64,000 nucleotides of DNA from Hymenolepis diminuta (taxonomy: Eukaryota; Platyhelminthes; Cestoda; Cyclophyllidea; Hymenolepididae), in assembly GCA_900708905.1 (NCBI GenBank), contig CAADRB010000029.1:1024978-1088977 (forward strand). The letters run 5' to 3'. Below the pieces are notes generated by a model. The model saw only the letters and a list, made by a program, of their open reading frames with translations, made no database searches and was not told where the DNA came from. Every line of letters starts with the position of its first letter. Positions within the stretch are counted from its first letter, which is position 1. Both the position numbers and the translations under genes were made by a program. This document shows, one piece after another, positions 35,071-50,000 of the stretch.

Positions 35071-38000
35071 CTGTAAAGAGATATAAAAATAAATGCATTT
35101 ATATCAGTAGGCGTGCATACAGTGGACACAACACAATTAATTTGAACTTACAGGAATAGCGTAGATGAACAGGGCAATCAGAAGAACAGCAAGGAAGACG
35201 CAAATGATGGTGATAAGAATGCACTTGAATCTCTTACAAATAATGAATTTGCAGGTCTTGAATGGCGAAGTAAACCAGAAGAATGAGGTCTCTGGGCGTC
35301 TAAAAGTAAAAAAAAATCCATTATGTATTTCTGACAAAAATAGAGTATCTAAAAGGATAGGCATTGAGAATATACTTTGGTTTGTCCAGATGAGGATTAG
35401 AATTGGGTTCATCTTGTCCTTTGCCAGCAGGTCGATCCATTGCTTCTTGCTTGGTCAAAAGCTCCATTTCAGCCTCCAATTTGCCCTAAAATCAAGCGAA
35501 TTTAGTTATAACCATCCTGTGCATGATTAAGACCCGCTCTTAAGTTCATTCAAATTCTACATCGCCTCAACCACAGCTAATAACTCTTATGCTTCATGTT
35601 AAAATTGTAAGCAAAAGACTAGTGCATTATTCATTGACTCCAATTTTCTAGATACAACTCACTGATTTAAAACGTTCTGAAATATCTTTTTTGTCTTATT
35701 TCAGTCTTCTGCAGTAGATTGTAATGTAAACACTTAAGAGAGGTAATTATTATTTAGGATCGTTCAACATGCAAATGGTTTCTTTCACATTTTAAACCCG
35801 CTTGCCTCAAGCAGAAATCACATTCATTCTCAATGTGAGAAGGAAATTAATAATTCTCTTACTTACAGGAAATAAATAAATATTCTCCACCGAGAGAAAG
35901 TCGATGGATGAAATATTGTCATGAAAATATTACCTTCTTGATAAAGTTAGAAAAAAATGCACTCTGAACTTAAGCAAACACTGAGAACATTTTAGGAAAG
36001 AAAATGCATAGAGGACAGGAGAAAATAATAACACTAAAAATAAAAGAATGATTACTATAGTACATCACTATCATGAAGCTTTCTTTCACGTTAAAATATG
36101 GAAAAATGAATTTTTTTAAATGATAACAGGCAGCGAATTTACCGTCAATTGTCCATCAGGACCAGGCTGATCGGCGAACGGCCAGAAACCACCAGTACGT
36201 TTACTTTCGAATAAGTTGATGGTCTTGTGTTTTGGACTATTTGTATTCATGATTTCCAGAGTACATGCATCAGCTTTCTTCACTGGCTGAGGCATATGTG
36301 TCAAAGGCAATTCCATTGTACCCAGGTAGTCATCAGGTGAGAAGAGATCGTTATCCCAAACCTGCATGCAAAGAACCGGTGGGAATCTCTTTTCAGTAGT
36401 ATCAAGAGACCAGAAATGCTCTTTCTTTTTGACTGCAATTTCACCCTCAGCTGGAATATAGCCAAATGGGAAGATAAGACGCCAATTGAAGTTGCCTTCA
36501 CCGTTCAATGAGCGGTAGTGGACATCAGTGTGTTCGCGATCATCAACTCCCATAAGCCAACCCTAAAATTCACAAGAAATAGTCACGGTAACATGGCTCT
36601 GTTTAAATAACATATGTTGATGTTTCACATAATCCTACCTTAACGTAGATATCTGACATACGTTCGCCGGTAATTGAGGTTTCATCAAGTTTCACGTCAT
36701 ATGTATTCCAAACAATAACGCGGAGCTCGTATTCCTCTGGACGACGTGGAGTGATGTTGAAGTAAGGCCCAGGTTGACCAAGACTTGTTGGGAATATATC
36801 AACCCAGAGCTCAATTTTACCCTAAGAAAAGAAATATGGTATCTGAACAATCATAAGGATTGATACAGCGGTCAAAAGCTTCGTTTACATATGCTTCAAT
36901 TAAAATAATCACCATGCGTAAATGAAATCCTTTTTAGCAGAGATCATAAAGTTTTATTAACGAAGCTACTAAGACTAGCAAATAACGAGTGTTATCTAGC
37001 CATAAGAACTAGACATTCATAAATTCTGAGTATTTGCTGATGGCGACATGCTTAATCAAGATTTATCAGAAGTATAAAATGGTAAGCAAAGGCAAGAATA
37101 TTGTTCCAAATGTTGCAATCAACAAAATAATATATTTGCGAAGGTATCAACAGTTTGAAATTTCGAATTTCCATAACTAAATCCATTTCAAAGCAATGAT
37201 AGCGTTTGCAGGTAAAAATGCAGAATATTTGTAAATAGAATTACGAATTCAAAACTTTATAACTATTCTTGCACCTTCAGTAGCATGCAAAATATATTAA
37301 AACTTGGATGACAGCATCACTTCACTTTTTTAAATAACAAAATACGACGCTTGATTTCATTGAAACACTTTATGATTAAACAAGTAGGACAAAGACATAG
37401 ATAACAAATATCATTCGGCATGCAAGGGATTACCGAGAGCTATAGGGAAAAACGACAATATGGGTCAAATACACTGTATGATACATCATTCATTCAATTA
37501 CGAATTTCACCAATCGAATTGTATATCAATCTCCCCAAGTGGTGATGCTTATTAAGTGAAAGTGCTTAACCATCAAATACATCCATTTTACCAGATCATT
37601 CATAGGATAATCCGAAAACTATTAAATGAAGAGTGGAGTTATACAACAGGCTTTCTAAAACTACTTCCATATTCAAAGGCAGGAGGAACATGGCCTACCT
37701 GATCCATTCCAGGTTGAATAGGGTTACGAAGAACTCTGGTCTCCACATGTTCCTTAACCAAAGGAAGAGCATTCAGAATATGAAGCGCAAGACGCTCTCT
37801 AGGAGGTCCCCAATGTGGGCTTGGAATCAAGTGTTTCTCAAAGGCGTTAATATTGAAGAAGTGTTCACCAATATGGCAGGTCACAGTGCCGCTACCTTCA
37901 ACATTGTAGTTTGGTTCTGGCAGTGAGTGTTTCTTACAGAATTCAGCAAGAATTTCAGTTGGCAACTGGTTGTCACGCCACTGATTGATACCCGTCAAAT

Positions 38001-41000
38001 TATAGGATTGAGGAATACCACAGGTGGCACGAAATCTTGTCAATAGACGGTTCTCCAGATCTATCACAGTCTCACCAATAACATCGTCACGAGTCAATAA
38101 ATCGAAATCCATAACTCTGATGGTCAAGTAGTTTTCAATCGGAATAAGGGCCTTGAGTTGGAATACCCGACCGAATTCTGGATTCAGATTATTTGGAATG
38201 TAGTTATCCTTGGAGGTAACTTTCTGTTTTCCAAGACGAATTTCAACGTAGGGATCAGCCTAAAGAAAGAGAACCAATTTAGTTAATTTCAAAATAGAAA
38301 GTTTAATCGAGCAGAGATTATTAGTGGTACTGACCAAACCAGAAGGGTCATTAGGTTGAAGATCAAGAGCTTTCACAACATAGACACGAATTATGCATTC
38401 AACCGGATTTGAGTCAGGGGTTACGTTATCAAGATACTTCAACGGCATTGGAGCGTTGGGATCTTCAGGAAGGCTGTAAATCCGGAAGGTTCCTTTGAAA
38501 TCACCAGCATAGTTTTCTTCTTCATCTTCCTCTGCAGAATCCTTCGATTTTCCTCGATAGAGCTTGAATGTCAAAGCGACATCGTCAAATCTGTAGAAGC
38601 CTTCACTTTCTTCCAGGGGATGTGTGAGGTACTAGATAAAGAATGGACTATCAATTAATATTCAAAATTAATTAAAATCAAAAATAAAAATACTTGTTTT
38701 ACCTTGAGCAAATCGTACCCGCGTTCTTTATAGTCAGTGCACTTCTTAAGCTCGCCTTTTGAAGCATAGTATTTTGAGTACCAATCGATATTTGGATCCA
38801 ACTGAGATAGATCCATCTAAATTCAAGTGTAGAACGATTATGCGAATGCCAGAATTTAAAGAGTTGGGGAGGTAATTGGATTAACATTATAGGGGATTGA
38901 TGTTGGCGGTGAAGACTGAAACAACTTCAAAACTATTCTACTAGACAACATGTGCAAACCACAAACTAGAGACTGAAAAAAACACAGCAACAATTAGGGT
39001 GGCTAACTTCTCCATCCTTCACGCGTAAAGCGGCTAAAGTATCGTTGGGATTTTCAATAGGTTCCTGGGCATCATTACGTCTTCGTTCCGAACTTCGTAT
39101 CCAGTAGTTCGACTAAATGAAGTCAAATTCCGATAAAACAAACGATAAAATGTAAAAAACAAAAAAAGCATGCACTGAAAATATGTATTCTTGAAATCAA
39201 GCGTGCAATATAAATCGACAGGTGCCAAGAAAAGATTATTTTTAAAAAAACTTTTTGGAACCTATATCGTCCTGTAATTTTAACTGAAATAGTTATATCT
39301 ATGAATACTTTAAGATAACATTATTCATTTATCTAGTATTCAAGTTCTTATCGGTGACTCCTGGTTAGAAGATATTGCTGCCGTTACAACAATTAACCCG
39401 AATGGTCATAAATATTGAAAATTTACGGATCAGTGCTGCATGCATATTCACAAATATGTGTACGTATCCGAGTACAATATTAACCTGTTGAATTGTAGTT
39501 TTCTTTCCAAAGTAATGTATAAACCATTTGGGTTTCGATTTCTTATAAGGCACAGCAGGAACGGTCTGACGGCAAAAAGCGACAGATTACAATTACTTAA
39601 ATAAAATGTCAATAGTATTCAACCACTCATTTTCATTCAAAATGATTAATGCAAAAAATAATCGTTTCAAGAATCTATTTAAATGACAGGATTAAATTAT
39701 CTAAATTGTATTAATCTCGGGGCATTAAAATTATTATTAAATGTGTGCATATTTAAATAAAGGTGAAGACTGCTTGCTAGATTATCATTATTTTACTCTA
39801 TATCTAAATTCAAAAGTGTGAGTATGAGGCCAGTCAAACACACATCGAGCTGCTGATACTACAAGAGCACAAAAAACACGTAAAATCCCCATTTAAAGAA
39901 TCCATCAATCGAACTGATCAGAATACTTCTTCATACTTACCACGCTAAGGACCTTCTGTTCTGGTTCGTAAGGCTTATCAGTGCTTTGTTCTTGAATAAG
40001 AGGTGGGGATCCGGCTCTTCCAAGTTCTACAAGGAGAAAATACATACAAGCACATTACTCATAAAGAATCGGAAGTATGCTAAGCTAGCAACCTCGTCAG
40101 CCAATAGAGAACCATTTGCCAGGAAGCAGACTAACGTGGGCTGACTGTGATAGATATGCTTAACTACAATTCCGTGCTGTTTGGGATAGAAGAAACTATT
40201 TTTTCCTGTCTCTCTTGTATTCCAATATTTCTTGATCTACCTTTCTGTTCTTTTTACCTTGACAAAATCTGCATGACCCTGCATTTTGTACTGTATCACC
40301 AATAAGATGCTCTTTCATAAATTCATATTTATACCTCGCTAACTACAAATGTTTCGCTGTAATCTAAAATATTCGGGGTGTAAAAGAATATCTAAGTAGA
40401 TAATTAAATTTGAGGAATAATTCTTCACTTAATCACCAGCCAAACTCGAACACCTTTAGTATTCTATGTTGAGTAGGATATCAGTAATGACTGTTATAAG
40501 TATGAACAAGGTATAATAATGAATGTCTTAAAACAACTCTAGCTTAAGTATGTCAGAATATTACAGAGATAAAATCCTGTAGTGGATGACCTTTATAATC
40601 TTGCCTGTCCTTTGTGTACCAACTCTTCCATTATTTTCTCTGTTAGTAAGCATTTTTGTGTCCTGATTATGGGTTGTCTGTGACCCATGCGTAATGACTT
40701 ACTCACCTCTTATGTAATTTCTTCGGTAAAACCTATTGAAATGAGTATACTTTTCTGAACTGTGAATAAATCCTTACCAGGTATATCCTGCATAGGATCA
40801 TAAGGCTTCGTCAAAGGAGGAACTCTATATTTATTGAAATCCGTGATCACGTGGGTACCAACAAGGGGTTTGCGACCGAATGCTCGGTTATCTCGAACGC
40901 CAATATTAATGGGTGGCATGTAGAGTTCCTCCTTGGGAAGGTTAGCCACATGGAACATGATATACTTCTTAAAGTTAGGCTGGCGTTTCAAATTGCTAAT

Positions 41001-44000
41001 AACGTCAGAAGTGAGTACTGTGCCACCGATATCTATTTCAACAGAAGGAGAATTAACGGCAGCAAGCTGATATTTTTCCATGTTGCGGACACCCCAGCAG
41101 AGCACTTCAATACCCATCCTCTCCAGCTCAGGACGAATTCCTTCTGGAACTTCATAGAGCTCCGTTCCTGGTTTCTTATTTGGTGGAGAAGGTGGGTTAT
41201 TCCCATCGAGCTATAATAGAAATTCTAAATTCGTGAAAAGATAAGTCAAAATAGTACGTAGGCGACAGAATGTCAACTCACGAGCATCAATTCAAAAGCT
41301 GCGAGAAGTTCTCCGCCATCTCTACCTTGTTTCTTGATGGGATACCATTGTAGCATTACCGTCTTGAAATCTGATTCCTCCGTAACTACTTCAGGAACTA
41401 ACTAAAAGTAGGTAAAATCAAGAATGAGACAGGCTTCCAATACAATTACGATTTAAATTATGATAGGCTGCCGAGACATACACTGCAACGACCAAGGAAA
41501 CAATCAGATCCAATTTGGTCCCAATCAAAGATTTCAATGGTAACAAGTGGGGGTGACTCCACAATAGCTTGAGGATTTCCATAGATGACGACGTTCTCAA
41601 AGATCAACGTTTGATCCCAAGTTGGACTAAGCGTCTTCTCCAAACGCTCTGTCTTCTGAGATTGATTAACAAAAGAGACTCGAAGATATGGATCGGACAG
41701 ACCCGACTGATCGGCAGCTAGGAGTCCACGGGCTTGGAAAATGTAGGCGTTGAGTTGCCATGTTTGTTTATCTAAAAGACATGAAAATGTATACATGGTA
41801 CTCATAATTAGGTAGTAGCAGATAAAGAATACATTTCTTAAAAATAACCTACTTTCATATTTGATGTACACACGAGGGCTAGCCGTATTAGTTTGCTAAA
41901 ACATTAAAATAGACGCTTATAAAAAAGAATAAAAGTTAAGAATTACAAACCAAAATGACAAATCAGAAATCGATATTTTCACATCAGGAACGGCAAATCA
42001 AGCAAGCTATGTCTAAACATACACGAGGTAAGTGATTGGTTGGCTTAGGAAGAAAGAAAAGGCGAATTGTGAGTAAATTAATTTAACATGGCCCAAAATG
42101 CCCGTTAAGTGGAGAAGAGGTTAATATAAATTAAAATAGAGTACGTTATGGAACTAACCTTCTTCTTTTTCTGAATAAAGAAGGTATAATTGGATTAATA
42201 AAAGTTGGAAAAACAAATATAACTTATAACTTATGATGTTAATTCTCTCAACTTACTTCATCTGCTTTTGGTGGCAGTTTGAACTGTGCAGGAATAAGCA
42301 TTTCTGGACTGTCTGGAACAAGTTTACGATGCCAACGTCGTCTTCTCACATTATCAGTACCCTTCTTGGGAGTATGGAATCGTTTGTCAAAGCTAAAGGA
42401 ATACTCCCAACCTTCTCCTGCAGCTGGAGTCATGGCACCCTTGAAGTTGAGAAAAATATACCAGTTTTAAACTTAAGGATGTTCCATTATTGAATTCCAA
42501 GGTCACAAATCAAATCCACACGCACAAAATAAATGGAAAATATGAAATTACTAATATTGCACAAATGCCAAGATTATAAAATGAAGCTTTTTCAAAACAA
42601 AAAACGAATGACAATCCGGATGCTTAAAAAGTATATGGTGCTCTTATCTAATTGTTTTTTACCACTGAATAATGAAGATAATATCTCAAATAAACTTCGA
42701 AATAAATGTTAAATAATAAGGAAAAATTACAGGAGGCATTCTTGACACGTGCTCCTTTAATAAAGTAAATTAGTACACAATTTTCATGCTTATCGCAGGG
42801 GCAAACACGCAACAAGCAAACCAACTTCAAAGAAAGCAATGCGCAAACAATTCTTCATTGTTAAAACTTACAAGTAATGACAATTTTGCATCCTGTCCGA
42901 ATAGATGAATTTTGATAAAAAGAAAAAGTATGTGAATAGATTCCGAATAAATCCAGGTAAAATGCATATTAAAAAGTGTTACTTTATGCTGCGTCTAATC
43001 AAGCTTATGTTAATATTCAATAAAAGGCTGGTTCCTTTCTTATTAGGCTGCAAATCACATAGATGTAGTAGAGCTTCTTTTTAAAAGTGTAAGGCTAAGA
43101 ATTACGATTAATTCAGAGCACACACAGGCACACAGGATGTTAAATAAGAAGGCATTAAAAAGAAGAGGGGAGATATAAACAAACCATTTTCGATTCCATC
43201 ATTTTGGCTACAATCTGTAAGGAAAGGTTTCATTTACAAAGAACAACAGGCAGTGCATTTAGAGGCAAAACGATATTATAAAAGGTGGCAAAGATGCATC
43301 TAACTTACATCTTCTTTGACGTTTTTCGTTGAATCCTTAATCTTTCGGCGACGAATTAATCGGCGTCTTCGACTCATATAGTAGATCTTTTCCACTGCTA
43401 CATAATTGCCCATGGACTGATCCACAGCATACTCCCAACCTGAGAGATATTTTTAAAAAATATTGTGTACAAAATTTAAGGCAAACGGTTGTGAACTTCC
43501 TAAATCAGTTGACTATTTTTACTACACTTATTCAGCCGTTGATATAGACGGTGGCGTTCAATTATTCACTTTGTCAATCAATGCGTGTTTTCCCTCCCAC
43601 TACCATTGGCTCAAGCGTTAAAAGCTAACAGCTTATGAATCCCTTCTGAATATCCAGGGTATCGCTTTTGCCATCTTCGTCTTCTCTTTCACTTAAGGTT
43701 CGATCTTTGTCAATATGCGAACACACCAATGTCTACCTGCCAAAAAAGGAGACCTAACTAGCCATCAGGAAAATATCCTTCTTTCAATTGATGAAATGAG
43801 TACATACCTTCTTCATCACAAGGTCTGTTATAGTCAATCTTCCAAGAATCATCCTCCCATGCCCATCCTGCTGGAAGTGCCACTTCATCTGGCCCAGGTT
43901 TTTCATAACCGTTTGCGTCAGTGTAAGGAAGCGGCGCCTTTTCCCAACCGGAAACTGGGGTGCGCTTCTCATTATAGAACACGCTTTCTGTGTAGGTTGT

Positions 44001-47000
44001 TGCACCAGTATCTTTCTTGAACATGAGAGAAAATTCTTGACTGATATACCAATCTCCATCCCACCTCCATCCCTCAGGTGGTACGAAGTTCTCTTTCGGT
44101 GTTTCAATGTGGCCAGTGCAATCTGTGAAGTTTGGCCGAGTCAATGGAGGTCGATGAGAGGACCATTTACCCACGATTTGAGCTTCGTTTTCATACTAGA
44201 TATCAAATAAAATGACGCTACTTAAAATGCATAAGTAGGATATTATCAAAAGAATTCATTTCATTGATTTATAGCCTTAAAGCTGTCATAAGGAGTAAGA
44301 CGAACCGTTTCTGCCACGACAGTTTGTATTCCATCATCTTCTCGTGAGATCCAATCATGTTGTTCCTTCTCCAAACCAAGCCAGAGACTCACACGAATTT
44401 GAGCAGGGACCTTCCATTTATCTGACAAGTCATCTTTGTCCAAAGATGGATTCTAATGTACAATTTAAGGATGAGTGTACATTCATTACACAACATAGAC
44501 AGAAGGTATATTAAATAATGCTTTACCTTTAGCATTAAGGTTCTAACCAAACCACAATAGCGACCACGGTATAGTTGATTATCAGAGTATAGAATATCAT
44601 ACGCAGGAATACGGAAATAGGCTATTCGTTTCTCCGAAGCAATCATCCATATTATAACATCTGGCATGCTATTTTGAGGCTAAAAGAGAGTTCAATTTCT
44701 GTGTGTAATTATGAATATTTAGCAGCCATAAAATAAAATAATGTGATTGATAGTCTTACCTCAACGAAAATATTGCGTACAATTTGAGCATACCCCTTCA
44801 GTTCTTTAAGAACATCTTCGGCACTAGTAGCTTCTTCACGAAGTTTTACAGCCTGAGATAGCAGAGCTGCCAGGTCGTCTTGACGCAATTTCATCATTTT
44901 TTTATCCAAATTGTTCATTGGGCTGCAGCCTTCTCTCCATTCTGGCAATGGAGTTCTATGATGGAAAACAGATAAATTAATCGTTGAACACTGTTCCCTA
45001 AGGGGATCAAATTTCAAGCAGACGCCCAACCTGTACTTGCTTACTTCATCGCAAATGCCAGATTAAATTATCCAATGCCAAAAACTCTTATAGCATTAAT
45101 TACAAAAAGGGTTCATCAATATGATGTGACAAACATAGGAATTTCAGGCCATTTAAGATCAAAAAATCTTATCATTCAAGCCCACCTTTCAACCATAACA
45201 ATACTAAAGCATGGCAACATGAAAATTTCCATATTCTGATTAGAGAACTTACTGACAATCCATGATGAACTGATCCAAAGTGCCAATGATGGTACTAGCC
45301 AAATCTTCCTCAGCGATATTGGCCTTCATACTCACTTCGATATTTTCGATTCCAAATTCCTATGAAAAGAAAGGACAAGAAAGACGCATTAAAAGAGGGC
45401 AAAAATTTTAAAAAAACATGAGACAGATATCATACGAAAATGTACCAATTTGTCTGCAATACGATTGATCATATTGACAGCAAAGAGTCGGTAGGAGATA
45501 TCTTCCCACTGGCATTCAACCACAGTGCAGGGTTTAATATCACCCCAAGGAAGGAAGTTATAGTAGCAACCGTCAAAGACGGCATTAGTTGGTGGTGTAG
45601 TAGATGGACAAGGTGGGACACTTTCATCAAGGTTGTTACCATAGTTACCAATACTGACTTCAAATTCAATAGGCGCATCGTCAATATTGATCATGTTTGC
45701 TTGAAAGAAGGCAGAATGTAGGACGTACTTTCGACGTCTCATGAATTTCTGTAAAAAGGAAAGCGATGATAAGTAGACATATATCAGTGGCTGAGGAGGG
45801 GAACCAACTAGACTTGACCCCTACAGAAATAGCAACTTTAAAATCCTCTGAGATTGGAGCAACTCCACTTTGTGGCATTTCGTCTAGAAGCTCAGTTTGA
45901 AGTTCACACAGAATACGACCTCTGTAAGCACAACCCTCGCCCTTAGCCAAATTCAAGGCCTTGTATTTGTCGGGCATGTCCGTGAATTCACGAGTAGAGC
46001 CATAAAGGTTGATGAATGATGGGCCAAAGGTTGGCAAATAACCTAGGTTGAAATTCACGATTTAGCAGAGAAATTGTAAAAATACATTACTATAACATGC
46101 CGCTACGGTACAATGCTGGGAGATAAGCATGCAGTGCAAACACAAAATCAATCCACAAAGAGAGAAAAGAGTTTCAAAATTCTATGGGGGTGATAATTAG
46201 TGAAAAGTAACCCCTCAATCTAAATAATTGAGGTTTGAAACCCTACACCGTTTTAACGAAGTAGACCTTAACCATTAACTCGTCTCACCGTCAGCCAGAG
46301 ATGTTAACCCAAGTTTTGAGAGTCGCATAATATGAGTTCCTATTGGGTCGTTCCGACCTATAGTGTCCCTGTTTATATTTTTAGTAAAATTGTAAGAGAG
46401 TGCTTAAAGCATTAATTCGTGTCCATTTACTATATTTGTAATTTATTCTTCAAAATAAATAAGTAAGGCCACGAAATGTCGATTAATCCGACCATAAGTC
46501 GCATGAAACGTTGATTAATAAGAGATCTTCAACCAGTTAGGCGAATAGCATGAATTTTTAGACTACCAACATTTTCTTGTATTTAGTATAACCTTTCTTA
46601 GTTTTCGACTAAACTGTTAACCACAACGATCCTAAATATACGCCTTCAATGACTTGGTTAAAAAAAGCGAATTTGCAATCAATATGGTGAGAAGTGAGAA
46701 AAGGTGGTTTGATTGTTAGCTTGAGTAGTTTAAGGATGAATACAAGCTACAGTGCGCGTACATACTACAAAGATGAGAAGCACTTGAGAGTTAAGTATGT
46801 GAATGAATGTGAAGGTAAGCTGTAAGTCTAATACTGCGGGGAGAGGGTATAGGAAGCTCTTTCAGGCACTAAAACTAACCGTCTTCGCCATCCCGTAAGG
46901 CCGAAATATCGCCAAGCTTCAAAAATGCTGTGGCGATGGCGTCATTCTTGCTCAGTCGATCCCTACAATATATTCCATTTAAAAACTAGCTCTCTCTGCC

Positions 47001-50000
47001 AGTTACATTTTATCAATCGTTCCTTCATTTAATCACATATATATACATACATTTATTTATTATTGAATTTAAATGTACATACCAATCGTAGACGGTAATT
47101 GCAACTCGATCAGCCATCGATGGGAACTGCAGTGGCATAAAAGTACATTAGGGGAGCATATTTCCATAGGATATACAAAATAACTCATTAGACTAAAATC
47201 TACCTGTACACCAAGTTTCAATTCTTCATACCATTCCGGATGGTCAGTGCCTTCCTTTGTCGCTGACTTAACCTAAAATGATTAAGGAGGAAACAATATT
47301 TGACTCAAGGTAGATAAGAATGATTAAAATACGCAGACAGATCCCAAGTACGATAGCACAGAAAAAAATCTTTGTAAAAAGAATTTTACCTACCGTGATT
47401 TTATCTTAAAGAAAGTCTAACGTCTTATTCCAACAGCAATAACAAGCGATTGAATGAAAGTTAACATGAATTCATGCGACCTGATATTTGACATAATAAA
47501 CGTAGATTCCTCTTAATGGTACCATTTTCAGAAATATCGAAATTTCATACAGTGACCTTGTTTATTAGGCAAGATAGAAGTTTAATCATATTTGATAAGA
47601 AAATATGAATCAGAAATATGAATGAATTATATATAAGAACACAAAGATGATTACGCATTTCTTAATCTCAAAAAATGCAATTCAGTTTTATGACTAGTCT
47701 TACAGTTAGAGAAGATAATTCATAATGCTCTAAAATGGGGGGAATGCAAAAGTTCTCTTATATTAAAAGAGTGCAATCGAATAGGAAAAAATGAAAAATG
47801 ATAGTAACCAGAATCGACATGTGTAACTTTATGACTAAAACAAAATTCATATTTTTTTTATTTTAGAATAAAGTCATTTAAAAAAGAGAGGCGATTGAAG
47901 GCTGTAAAACTGTCGAATGTGCTGAATTCAGCGAACCTCTATAGTCTCGATTATTGACTTGCACTTCCCACGTTATTCTGGATAATGAGACTAGAGTGAA
48001 GAGAAGGCTTTTTTCGGCACTGTCCAGCTGTGATTCAGTCAATCTGTTTGAGTTGTATACATATCCCGGTTTCATAAGCTCTTGATTCTCCTTTCACTTG
48101 AATTTTCGCTATTTTTCCCTCTTTCACTTCCATCTTTACTATTATCGTCTAATACATTTTAATTTCCAGTAATTTTTGGAGATTTGTAGCTTTAAAAGAG
48201 TCGAGTAAATAGAATTCACATAAATATAGTCGCCACTCATTTAGCAATACATTTAGACTTGCATAGCTGTCAATTCAAGAAGACCAACAAATCAGAATCT
48301 GTCGTGCTAAACCAAAGCTAATTATCACTACGTCTCGACAAGCAGACATACAAAACTCTAGCCTGGAGAATGGCAAGAAGGTCGAATCTTGAAACCGGCA
48401 TCTCAAGTAATTTGAATTTACCTCTTTTCCGGCAAACTTCACGACAGTAAAAGGGTCGACGAATTCTTTATCGCCCTTCTCAGCACCGAAAAATTTCTTC
48501 ACTCCAGAAAATGTACTGCTGTCCACTAAAAAGGTATAATAATGCAATTAAAAATGCGGCATCAGAGCTCATTTATAGATATTTAACTAAATTTCAGTGT
48601 TAGAGAAAATGACCGTATTTACTTAAATAATATACCCTTTTGATTCACAAAACGCTTGATTCCCTGTCTACGCACTCCTAACCACAAACTTTAAAGTCCT
48701 TACAAAGTTCAAACTTTGATTAAGGGGAGAAATGATTTACTGTTCAGGTTAGTTTGGGGATTGTAGGAACATACTTTGGGGATAGTCTTCACCAGTATAC
48801 AGGAAGAAGCGCAGGAGGGCTGGTCGAAGTTGCAAACCAGCCGGTCGGAGGATATTCCTAAAATTTAAAAGACGTTTAGGTTGAGGATCTTCAACTTAAT
48901 GTGCTAATACTAGCTACTAAAATGATCAGATAAATAGATGCCGCTTTCATGAAATTTGAAGGCTTTAACTTATTGGGGAACACTTTCTATGAACGTTCAA
49001 ATATCTATGAAAAAGAAATCAGATGCGACTTGAAAACTGATAGCTTAATATCTATTTCCGATTGCTAACATAGAAGGAATTGACGGCCACTTATGGCGAC
49101 TCATTTCCTCATCTACTTTACTTATCATCGTGCATTACTTATCGGTTTTTATCCAGTTTACTGTCTTCTTCACATAGTTTGGCGTTTAATCCCACTAGCC
49201 CTCAGTTATCCGACACCTACGCAATAAGTTTTACTCCTCCATTGAATCAATTTTTTAGATAACAGGTTTTATGGTTGCTACTTCCCTTCTGTTTTATCCT
49301 AATCAAATGTTCATTTTTCTCCACTTTACACTTCCAAAGTTAAAGCTTCTCTTGCTGAGAACTATAGAATTTACAATCAGAATTATTAAATGAATTGAGA
49401 TCCCATTTTTATTAACCCTGAACTTATACAACCTCCCCCCCTCCCCCTCCTTAAGTAAAAGATAGTACTAGGGATAAAATATGTTCAAACTTACGCCTCA
49501 ATGTCCCCATCATCTGATTCTTCTTTTGGCTTAAGATCCTACAAAGGAAAATAACACAGAAATACAGGATGTTAGTGTTGCATATATTTTTCCCATCTTC
49601 ACTTAAGCAAGTTGTTAACCAGAATGTACAAATAGCTACTAATACTGGAACTGTGCTAGCAGTCCTTAATACTGATCAGTTAAGTGTCTCCTTAGCATTT
49701 CTACCTTTTCTATCTCTTTGATCACAGCTCGCTGAAGGCTTAACTGATTTTATAACTTCAGTCCAGAGTCGTACTTAAAGAACTGCACTTACTATGACCT
49801 GGTTCTTTGGATTGCTTCAAACAAATTAGTAGAACCCAATGTATGTAAGCTAATGCATGTAGCAATGTGAATTGCGTCTTCATTTCATAACTTTATTTAC
49901 ATAGAGAGGGAAGTGAATCATCGACTGGTACCTTAAGAGTAATAATAAATAAAATATGATACGTCGTGGTGGTGTAACAATGGTTAAATTTGAGTACAAA

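Noticed and set aside
37633..37926. 97-codon plus-strand open frame
   Set aside because: Antisense shadow of ferlin exon 34.
44270..44305. GC donor (AAG|GCTATA) at the end of ferlin exon 19
   Set aside because: GTTCGT at 44300-44305 gives the conserved A-E-T|Y-E-N junction found in other ferlins.
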